64,000 nt of DNA from NCBI GenBank assembly GCA_017450695.1, contig JAFSTA010000264.1:1-64000 (forward strand). The letters are read 5' to 3'. Below are positions 59,001-64,000 of the stretch, in pieces. The position numbers and the translations under genes are program-made. Under the pieces are notes generated by a model. The model saw nothing but the letters and a program-made list of their open reading frames with translations. It had not been told where the DNA came from and ran no database searches. The DNA is from Kiritimatiellia bacterium (GTDB taxonomy: Bacteria > Verrucomicrobiota > Kiritimatiellia > RFP12 > UBA1067). Numbering within the stretch: the stretch's first letter is position 1; each line of letters starts with the position of its first letter.

Positions 59001-60080
59001 AGGGGAGACCTCGTTGTTGCCCTCCTCGTATTGCGTGATCGTCCAGCTGTCGATGTTGGTGACGCTGTTGAGGTTGAATTTCGGGGTGCGCGTATTGAAC
59101 GCGGCGGTGCCTAGCGTATTGGCAACGGCATTGCTGGTCCCGCCGAGCGGAATCACGTTCGGGGTCGGGTCGTAGGAAAGCGTGCCGAAGGGGCAATCGG
59201 CATCGAGGTCTGTAGATTCTTCCAGCAACTTGATGAGGTCGTCCGTCTTCTTGCCGCGAATCGAGCTTTCCGCATTGTGCATCCAGTTGCTCACGTCGCT
59301 CTGGAAAAAGAGGCGGCGGGAGTGCTGGAAGTCGGTCGGACCCGAATCAAGGTAGTTGGCGTCGAGGAAGCCCGAACAATCGACAACCGTAAAGGCGATG
59401 CGGTGGTACTTGTTTCCGAGTCCCGTCGATGGTTTGGTGAGCCAAGACCAGCCGCTGAGCATCCGGTGTTCGTCGGTGGGATCCAGCACGAGATCATTCG
59501 TGACGGCGGTCGGGAGCAGCTTGAGTACCTCCGGCGTCAACAGATTCACATAATCGCCATCCTGTTCGCTGGACGAGGGGGATGCCAGAAAACTTCCCGA
59601 CTGGAAGGCGTACTCCTTGCCTCCCTCTTTCCGCCACTTTTCATCGCGCGCATGACGCTCGGAGAACCAGACGCCGACGGGGGCGACGCGGCGCCCGCTG
59701 ACCGACTCTTTGGATTGGGACTCCGACTGTTGCACGGCCTCTTCCGATTCCGCGTTGGTCACGACCATCGCGTCTTCGACATACTTCATCGCCAGCCAGA
59801 GGGCGAGATTCAGTTCCTGTCTCGCGTCGAACTGTTCATACTGCGTCCTCACCGTTCGCTTGTTTTGCGTGGTGACGGTGAAGAACGCGACCGCCGCAAT
59901 CGTTACGAGCGACAACACGCTGAGGACGATGATCAGCGCGGCTCCGCGGACGTTCGCTTCGGGCGAAGTTGCGGAATGGGAAACCGAACGCAATCGAATA
60001 CAATCGAATGCATTCGAGAGCTTGCAGGAACGGTCAAACCGCTGCTTGTGATTGGCACGTTTGAAAAGGGGAATGGTCAT
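56061..60080 (-). CDS. giant pseudopilin-like protein, Verru_Chthon cassette protein A-like
   Basis: 1339 residues. A ~45-residue cytoplasmic leader precedes a single hydrophobic helix (residues about 46-68, GAALIIVLSVLSLVTIAAVA) and an amphipathic continuation, as in GspK/PilX-type minor pseudopilins. There is no G-F-T-L-x-E site; instead R-G-A-A-L-I. The long external part is rich in Thr, Asn and Trp, with repeated W-x-x-E-T segments (residues about 690-900). The family fits the Verru_Chthon cassette A group by length and helix. Overlaps the upstream cassette C-like gene by ATGA (60077-60080). Probable role: large minor subunit of a pseudopilus or of secreted surface assemblies. Confidence 0.75.
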   Translation of the reverse strand: MTIPLFKRANHKQRFDRSCKLSNAFDCIRLRSVSHSATSPEANVRGAALIIVLSVLSLVTIAAVAFFTVTTQNKRTVRTQYEQFDARQELNLALWLAMKYVEDAMVVTNAESEEAVQQSESQSKESVSGRRVAPVGVWFSERHARDEKWRKEGGKEYAFQSGSFLASPSSSEQDGDYVNLLTPEVLKLLPTAVTNDLVLDPTDEHRMLSGWSWLTKPSTGLGNKYHRIAFTVVDCSGFLDANYLDSGPTDFQHSRRLFFQSDVSNWMHNAESSIRGKKTDDLIKLLEESTDLDADCPFGTLSYDPTPNVIPLGGTSNAVANTLGTAAFNTRTPKFNLNSVTNIDSWTITQYEEGNNEVSPWFNDAQFKSEWLDPVTSYINRMAGSQPPDTSYRMPEGHAIPYTLANALDSDRIPQISYFETDGDGDNAAQLLATRVDYAVEAVPLINKISIFNIFAPEGGKENPKLPEDVKFNDYDIDPTLSNHYAVAIEYWYPFTPQSPFRDSDGSELNFAAYVGIYTNENDVVTTTNRPWNSSLLRDWLRWNYTDNSETVLQTFFNTWKNAYLDEVGPSVYSNPLWLAANFQQDLWFTSSMTNHAYWPSADTNGMFAPYVEQFFTPLGLEQWPIVDTNGTFDITQTPMWLAFHPATTNIVELETNLVWVVTESNELENVITTNALVEGHEAEIAITNLFWEETASNLVEQVVTVTNEYTYLTVTNPIITWLPDEENSYRLRYAENPSKDHPATWTLWEAEDGSFLTNDVISLTDVFGTEIPFTSTNQFSEFWLDETNQVLVTVTAVEHSVTNEDETVETTYEMVTNVVIGLTLQETGTTNEWYLTTNSIMTATEVQRVKPLPMSLEMGLVLDELFYLLPTNSPDALYMALMATPEDDLNWDDLLRVFSQFPRQMNKVFPSLQEPTLGNLTDKDRFYLREGTDNGNEDGGLNVFDDTRVRADKDFQGYFWTVYPKQTVNFMVVEEIKDPANESTVIEVVTNYYALGDPKFPGDTKPTIWVRPVTTVLPNGSDYDQDQIVDEALLTSDGLKVLGFTSVTNLYAPDPRRNAHYTQWRGFPTELDWTGESIRSTNLTAVCELPFILTDRPMEKIGEIGNLFASYLASNKPEEEEEGKRDRYDTITFSTRAGASLLDVFTVAPTNNPPIRGLVQANTPHNAVVQALLADVHPGWTNAWDGIAAENESGTMPTFETDKTLRENWSQVYREALTNRLDNAGWRCFADMMPELLTNRYNEASDHANQMKDPWLNANAQLHPMHDYDEDVAAALIDKLSFRQNVLTVIVAAQTLATGSTPAHPVVLSEQRAAATILRDAYTGRWAITSWRTLSAQE

Positions 60081-60991
60081 GGCAGGGCACCTCCTCCAAA
60101 GGCCGGCAGGTCGATCATGCGGGAACGCGAGACGCCCAGCGTCTTTTTGCGACGGACCGCTTCGTCGCTTGTCTTGTCGTAGAGCTGGAGAAAGGTTGCC
60201 CAGTCATCTTCGCTGAATACGGTGAGCGAGAGATTGACCGCCATCGGTGGCAGGTTGGTTTCGAGCGGGAGGACGACGGCGTTGGTGTAGGTGCAGCCGA
60301 TCGCCGTCAGGCAGACGCGTTCCGCCAGCAGGGAGGAGATGGTGGAACCTTCGGTTCCCGTGGCGGAGATTTTTTTCAGCAGGTCGCCCATTGTTTCGTT
60401 GTCTTCGACTTTCGGGGGACGCAGTACGGTCACGGAACGGTAGAGCATTCCCGTCGCAAGGGAGTAAGTCACGCAGTCCAGCGAGAGTCGGCTTTCCGAT
60501 GTCTGGATCGGCAGATGGGGTGAAGCGGGACGCAGGAAACGCAAGATGGGATGGACGGTCGCCAGGTCCGGGCGTTCGGGGGGATCCCAGGCGAAGAAGA
60601 CGCCGTTGGTGATGTTCGCGCCGTCGCCGACGGCCTGGCGGAGATCGGCGGCGAGGGTGTCCAGCACCTGTTCGGCCGCCGCGAGGTTGTTCTGGTCGGA
60701 GGCGGGGCGCTGCCAGAGCTGGGTGGTGGCCTCCAGCACGGAGAAGAGGATGAGCGCGATCATCGAGAAAATCGAGAGCGCGGCAATCAGTTCGACGAGC
60801 GTCATGCCGGAACGCGAGGCTGCCGCCTCGCGCACAGAACAAGACGCGGGGCGGGGGGGGCGCGGAGCTGCCGCCTCGCGCACAGAACAAGACGCGGGGC
60901 GGGGGGGGCGCGGAGCTGCCGCCTCGCGCACAGAACAAGGCGCGGCGGGTGCGGAGCGGGGCGAAGTGCGGAGGAAAGGATAGGCGGTCAT
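60077..60991 (-). CDS. prepilin-type protein, Verru_Chthon cassette C-like
   Basis: 304 residues. The prepilin peptidase site is RSG-MTLVE (Gly at about residue 62), followed by the hydrophobic helix LIAALSIFSMIALILFSVLE and an R-Q-A...Q-N-N-L-A-A-A-E-Q pattern. The leader is 62 residues instead of the usual 6-20, because of two and a half copies of a 16-residue repeat (CSVREAAAPRPPRPAS) encoded by a 48-bp tandem repeat (60819-60941) with two G8 runs. Chosen start ATG 60991 overlaps the upstream gene's stop (ATGA). A GTG inside the repeat could be an alternative start. Confidence 0.75.
   Translation of the reverse strand: MTAYPFLRTSPRSAPAAPCSVREAAAPRPPRPASCSVREAAAPRPPRPASCSVREAAASRSGMTLVELIAALSIFSMIALILFSVLEATTQLWQRPASDQNNLAAAEQVLDTLAADLRQAVGDGANITNGVFFAWDPPERPDLATVHPILRFLRPASPHLPIQTSESRLSLDCVTYSLATGMLYRSVTVLRPPKVEDNETMGDLLKKISATGTEGSTISSLLAERVCLTAIGCTYTNAVVLPLETNLPPMAVNLSLTVFSEDDWATFLQLYDKTSDEAVRRKKTLGVSRSRMIDLPAFGGGALP
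60819..60941. repeat. 48-bp tandem repeat (2.5 copies) inside the cassette C-like gene
   Basis: Units start at 60819, 60867 and 60915 with GCTGCCGCCTCGCGCACAGA and carry the CACAGAACAAG tail of the hairpin element. The first unit is preceded by CGCGAGG, giving a perfect CGCGAGGC-TGCC-GCCTCGCG hairpin (60813-60832). Each complete unit ends in a run of eight G (60853-60860 and 60901-60908), a slippage-prone tract. Confidence 0.85.
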
Positions 60992-61578
60992 GGCAGGCCT
61001 CCCGTGAAGAGGAGGACGGTTGAATAGGTACGCCCATCACTGGAATAGGTGTTGCCGTCCGGATAGATGACCAGTGAGGCATTGAGGTAGTTGACGCCCC
61101 GTGCGACGGTGGAAGAGTTCCCCTGGGTGAGGGAGAGCTTGTAGTAGGGGTTCCACTCCAGGAGGGAGATGTCGTTCGGATCGAAAGCGGGATAGAGAAT
61201 GGTGTCGCCCGCGCTGGAGATTTTCAGCCGCATGATGTTGGTGCTGTTGTTGATTCCCGCAATCTCGGGGAAGTCCAATCCCTCTTGGATCGCCTCGCGC
61301 CAGATGCGCTGCCAGTGATAGGTGCGGTTGTTCGCATTGGTACAGGCGTACTGGATGAACGAGGTGTTGTAGCTCTGGAGCGTCGAGAAAACGGTGTCGG
61401 CGAACTGCTGGCAGCGCGTCTCGTTCACCACTTCGCGCGAATTCTCCAGCCCTTGGTTTCCCAGCCCGAAAATCGTGACCAGTCCCAGCCCGATGGCGAG
61501 CAGGGCGATGGCGATTTCTACGAGCGTGAACCCGGAAGAGGAGCTGCGCGGTGTTGTTGGATTCGAAAGTTTCATCAT
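60988..61578 (-). CDS. prepilin-type protein, Verru_Chthon cassette B-like
   Basis: 196 residues. ATG 61578 overlaps the previous stop (ATGA); a second ATG follows directly at 61575. Normal prepilin leader (MMKLSNPTTPRSSSSG) then FTLVEIAIALLAIGLGLVTI with the Glu at +5. The helix continues into GNQGLENSREVVNETRCQQF. The C-terminal domain is beta-rich and Asn/Tyr-rich. Minor pseudopilin of the GspI/J type. Part of the co-translated cassette. Confidence 0.8.
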   Translation of the reverse strand: MMKLSNPTTPRSSSSGFTLVEIAIALLAIGLGLVTIFGLGNQGLENSREVVNETRCQQFADTVFSTLQSYNTSFIQYACTNANNRTYHWQRIWREAIQEGLDFPEIAGINNSTNIMRLKISSAGDTILYPAFDPNDISLLEWNPYYKLSLTQGNSSTVARGVNYLNASLVIYPDGNTYSSDGRTYSTVLLFTGGLP

Positions 61579-62312
61579 GGCGGAGGCACCTCCTCCGAGG
61601 TCACGATCCCCGTGATGGGATCGATGCAGATGTGGACGAACATACTTCTGGACCAACCGCTTTTATCCCGGAGCGAGGTTTTGGTGAGCAAGGCGATCTG
61701 GTACGGATCCGTCTGGTTGGTCGAATAGAACTGGAGCAGGGTCCCGTCCGGACGGAAGAAGAAGTACGGTTCGATTTCGTCGGTCAGGACGGAGGAATGC
61801 AACGTGGCGTCGTAATTGTCCATGTGGTGCATCGAGACTTCCCCGTTCAGACGCTGCGTGGGAGACGCGGGATAGCTCATCTGGATCAACTCTTGGGGCG
61901 GGTAGTTTGCCTTGCCGAGCGACTCGATCACGTCGGAGCGGTTGGTGCAGACGAGGATCCGGAAGGCATGCTGCACCTTGATGTTATTCGTATAGATGTT
62001 GCCGAAGGTAAAGCAAACGTATTTGCCCTGCGACATGGCGAGGGTACGTGCCGCGCGGATCCCGGAGACAACAACCTTCTCCGCCCCGTTGATGGCGCGT
62101 ATCGCGTTCCAGTAACGGAAGGACCCGAGCGTGATGGCAAGCACCATCCCGATAACCGTCAAGACCGCCAACAGCTCGAAGATGGAATAACCTTTCTTTA
62201 GCTGAGAGGTTGAGAAGCTAGGAGGCTGAGAGGTCGGCTGAGAAGCTGAGAAGCTGGGAAGCTGAGAGGTCGGCTGACGGCGGGAGTTGGTTGTCTGCTG
62301 CGTGTGTTTCAT
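61575..62312 (-). CDS. prepilin-type protein, Verru_Chthon cassette D-like, with repeat-derived leader
   Basis: 245 residues. The cleavage site is KKG-YSIFE (Gly at residue 41) followed by LLAVLTVIGMVLAITLGSF. The preceding leader (PTSQLPSFSASQPTSQPPSF and so on) is encoded by the CTGAGAAGCTGAGAGG minisatellite (62200-62276), so the intergenic repeat has been incorporated in frame. No alternative start exists between the repeat and the cleavage site, so translation must cross it. GspH-like minor pseudopilin. Start ATG 62312 overlaps the upstream stop (ATGA). Confidence 0.8.
   Translation of the reverse strand: MKHTQQTTNSRRQPTSQLPSFSASQPTSQPPSFSTSQLKKGYSIFELLAVLTVIGMVLAITLGSFRYWNAIRAINGAEKVVVSGIRAARTLAMSQGKYVCFTFGNIYTNNIKVQHAFRILVCTNRSDVIESLGKANYPPQELIQMSYPASPTQRLNGEVSMHHMDNYDATLHSSVLTDEIEPYFFFRPDGTLLQFYSTNQTDPYQIALLTKTSLRDKSGWSRSMFVHICIDPITGIVTSEEVPPP
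62200..62276. repeat. GCTGAGAAGCTGAGAGG minisatellite inside the cassette D-like gene
   Basis: Eight or so degenerate copies of the 9-11 bp unit GCTGAGAGG/GCTGAGAAG. The same unit is scattered in most intergenic gaps of the window (for example 36639-36695, 55490-55535). Confidence 0.8.
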
Positions 62313-63034
62313 TTTGCCACCCCCGCGCTGAAAAGGTAATTGGTGTATTGCAGTTCGGGCGGCCCCATGGAGAAGGCCATCGCGGTGACGTTGGATGCCG
62401 CCGTGATGATGGAACCCGTAACCTTGTTGCGAAGGAAGAAGGAAGAGCGGGGGTTCAGCCCCATGATCAGGATGTACGGGTTGTCCCACGGATCTTTCTT
62501 ATAGACGCGATTCCAATCCAGTTCTTCGGAGAGTTCGATGAACGAGATGCCTTTCGGATTCAGCGGGTTCTGGTGATCTTGGGTGGCCTGCTGCATATTG
62601 ACTCGTGCGAAGCAGCGGTAAACCTCGTTCGTGTCCAATTCCAGGCATCCCGTCTGCGTCGAATTGCCCGACCCGGAAGAGGTGTTGAAATTTTCAAGGA
62701 AGGATGCGGGGGCGGAGATGATGCAGGAGAGAAACCCATTCGCGCCGAGTGAAGACTGCGTTTTCGTATGGAGCCGCACAGACTTGTCGGATGGCGACTG
62801 GAGGACAACCTGTCCGGGCCAGAAGCCGTACTCGCCTTTGTAGCGGATGGCCGCCTGCGCGAGTGCGGTCGCATCCGCTTGGGCGCGGCGCTTGAGCGCG
62901 GCGGTGCGGGCGGCGCGGATCGACGGCAGGACGATCGCGAACAGAACGGCGAGTACGCTGATGGCGACCAGGAGTTCCAGCAAGGTAAACCCTTGGTTTC
63001 CGCCGTGCCCAACGCTCTGTGCCCTTGTTTTCAT
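62309..63034 (-). CDS. prepilin-type pseudopilin (GspG-like)
   Basis: 241 residues. Prepilin leader MKTRAQSVGHGGNQG then FTLLELLVAISVLAVLFAIV (Glu at +5). Helical continuation RAARTAALKRRAQADATALA, and a GspG-like GEYGFWPG segment. The C-terminal domain includes YKKDPWDNPYILIMGLNP, the D-P-W-x-x-P-Y motif typical of major pseudopilins. Overlaps its neighbours by ATGA on both sides. Confidence 0.85.
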   Translation of the reverse strand: MKTRAQSVGHGGNQGFTLLELLVAISVLAVLFAIVLPSIRAARTAALKRRAQADATALAQAAIRYKGEYGFWPGQVVLQSPSDKSVRLHTKTQSSLGANGFLSCIISAPASFLENFNTSSGSGNSTQTGCLELDTNEVYRCFARVNMQQATQDHQNPLNPKGISFIELSEELDWNRVYKKDPWDNPYILIMGLNPRSSFFLRNKVTGSIITAASNVTAMAFSMGPPELQYTNYLFSAGVAK

Positions 63035-63672
63035 TTGACGCTAAACTTATCCCATGTGCCGACCACCTCATCCGGCACGGTATCGTTCTGGTCCTCTTGG
63101 TTCGAGGTCCCCTTGCGCGTGCCGGGGATAATCGTCCAGATGGCGATGTCGGCGATGATGTTGGTGGAGAAATTGGGCATGTCGGGGTCTTTGCTGACCG
63201 TCAGCTGGTGGTCGCCGTTCGTGTCGAACAGGACCTTGTAGGCGCGCAGGGTCTCGCTCGGCTCGCGCGCGGAGAACGCGTTGACGGGGATCCCGTTGCG
63301 GAGGCGGGAGAACTCGATGAAGGGGATCATCTCCGGGTTGAACCGCCAGTTCGCCTCGGCCTGCGACTCGTTCACGCCGCGCAGGAGCTTGCCGATCAAC
63401 TCGTTGATGGCGAATCCCTCATCGTCTCCCGTGGCGCCGGATGTTCCCGAAACGGTGATTTTCGTGGTCGCCAGCTCGTTGGTCGGCCAGCAGTGGTAAT
63501 GCGCGTAGTACTGGCGGAAGGCGGCTTCCAGGTTCTTCATTTCGGTGAAGACGATGACGCGCTTGCTGAATTTGCGGGAGCGGTCCAACGCGCCGTACAG
63601 CAAGGCGAGCAGGGTACTGATGATGGCGATCACGACCAGCATCTCGATCAGTGTGAAACCTTTCCTCTTCAT
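63031..63672 (-). CDS. prepilin-type pseudopilin (GspG-like)
   Basis: 213 residues from ATG 63672. Very short leader MKRKG then FTLIEMLVVIAIISTLLALL (Glu at +5). RKFSKRVIVFTEMKNLEAAF and QYYAHYHCWPTNEL follow the usual GspG helix. FDTNGDHQLTVSKDPDM may be a calcium-binding loop, as major pseudopilins have. The frame stays open upstream, but that part is the shifted end of the preceding gene. Starts 4 bp after that gene's stop. Confidence 0.85.
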   Translation of the reverse strand: MKRKGFTLIEMLVVIAIISTLLALLYGALDRSRKFSKRVIVFTEMKNLEAAFRQYYAHYHCWPTNELATTKITVSGTSGATGDDEGFAINELIGKLLRGVNESQAEANWRFNPEMIPFIEFSRLRNGIPVNAFSAREPSETLRAYKVLFDTNGDHQLTVSKDPDMPNFSTNIIADIAIWTIIPGTRKGTSNQEDQNDTVPDEVVGTWDKFSVK

Positions 63673-63676
63673 CGTC

Positions 63677-64000
63677 TTACCTCTCCAAATGAATGTCGTC
63701 CAGCGAGGAATAACGCCCGTCGTTGAACTCCTCCGTCTTCCGGTCCGGACCGCAGGAGAACAGCTGGTACGATTGGAATCCCACTTCGGGGATGTACACG
63801 TAGGGGACGCCCCACGGGTCGAACAGGTTGGCCTTCGGCTGCAGGTAGTAGCGGAAAAGGTCGTTGGTGTTGGGCAGCTGGACACCGGCTTCCAGCAGCA
63901 GGTTCGAGAGATTGAAGCGCGCCTGCCTTCCGTCATAGAAGGTGATTTCCGAGCCGTTGTTGCCGTTGAAGTGCGGATACTCGCCGTACCGTTCGCGCCA
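63677..64000 (-). CDS. pseudopilin-like protein, C-terminal part (cut by the window edge)
   Basis: 107 residues readable, N-terminus outside the window. ERYGEYPHFNGNNGSEITFY and LLLEAGVQLPNTNDLFRYYL lead to LFDPWGVPYVYIPEVG, the D-P-W-G-x-P-Y motif of major pseudopilins, and a D-D-I-H-L-E-R end. Co-oriented with the rest of the cassette, so the operon extends beyond the window. Confidence 0.75.
   Translation of the reverse strand, partial: WRERYGEYPHFNGNNGSEITFYDGRQARFNLSNLLLEAGVQLPNTNDLFRYYLQPKANLFDPWGVPYVYIPEVGFQSYQLFSCGPDRKTEEFNDGRYSSLDDIHLER

Noticed and set aside
1-64000. tRNA or rRNA genes
   Set aside because: I looked for T-arm-like GGTTCGAATCC strings and rRNA-like conserved blocks and found no convincing candidate; a covariance-model scan would be needed to exclude them.

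Overview
The window looks like a chromosomal segment of a GC-rich, polysaccharide-degrading bacterium of the PVC group, most likely Kiritimatiellota or another Verrucomicrobiota relative. This is inferred from gene content: a run of pseudopilin-like genes resembling the Verru_Chthon cassette, three signal-bearing Gfo/Idh/MocA oxidoreductases, a HEAT-DUF1080 protein, a DUF4091 protein, several secreted glycoside hydrolases, an FHA-MoxR ATPase and a kinase/LRR/ECF-sigma locus. I saw no rRNA, tRNA, CRISPR array or recognisable transposase.

Layout. 1-3.4 kb: a tiny membrane protein, then an EcoRI-type adenine methyltransferase coupled to a DUF262-HNH nuclease. 3.4-12.4 kb: secreted sugar-degradation genes (rhamnosidase-like, TIM-barrel hydrolase, DUF1080, Gfo/Idh/MocA), an AEC transporter and an acyltransferase. 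12.7-15.8 kb: a second restriction-modification (R-M) locus with a C5 methyltransferase, a broken Eco31I-like endonuclease and a remnant of a DUF262-HNH paralogue. 16.3-18.8 kb: a large secreted hydrolase. 19-27 kb: an accessory zone with two AAA ATPase/nuclease-like genes and several decayed genes (FGE-sulfatase, CsgG-like, DUF4143, kinase-LRR), ending in an intact ECF sigma factor. 27.5-34.8 kb: beta-mannosidase-like GH2, then an ABC ATPase and permease split by a third R-M pair. 35-36.7 kb: membrane protein and Sel1-repeat protein. 37.3-43 kb: Gfo/Idh/MocA, DUF4091 and uxaB. 43.8-47.8 kb: TPR protein, rlmB and an rtcR-like regulator. 48-55.4 kb: LA_2272-type repeat protein and an opposite-strand operon of PA14/TPR protein, small secreted protein, FHA-MoxR and Gfo/Idh/MocA. 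56-64 kb: seven pseudopilin or cassette genes, most joined by 4-bp ATGA overlaps.

The intergenic DNA is as distinctive as the genes. It is a mosaic of recurring palindromic modules in a near-fixed order: GCTGAGAAGC minisatellite, double hairpin R1, triple hairpin R2, a GTCGCG-rich stretch R3, a CAACG hairpin R5, a GGTCGCG/CGCGACC hairpin, then nonamer minisatellites. Some stems carry compensatory base changes. A separate ~130-bp element, R4, carries two hairpins with complementary tetraloops. Some of this repeat DNA has entered reading frames, lengthening two prepilin leaders and supplying the end of a Sel1 protein.

How the genes may work together (inference): the secreted hydrolases, Gfo/Idh/MocA enzymes, DUF1080, DUF4091, AEC transporter and UxaB fit catabolism of complex uronate-, rhamnose- or mannose-containing polysaccharides. 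The cassette genes may build a pseudopilin-based secretion or surface apparatus. The three methyltransferase/nuclease loci are a defence layer in three states: intact, decaying, and inserted in a host operon.
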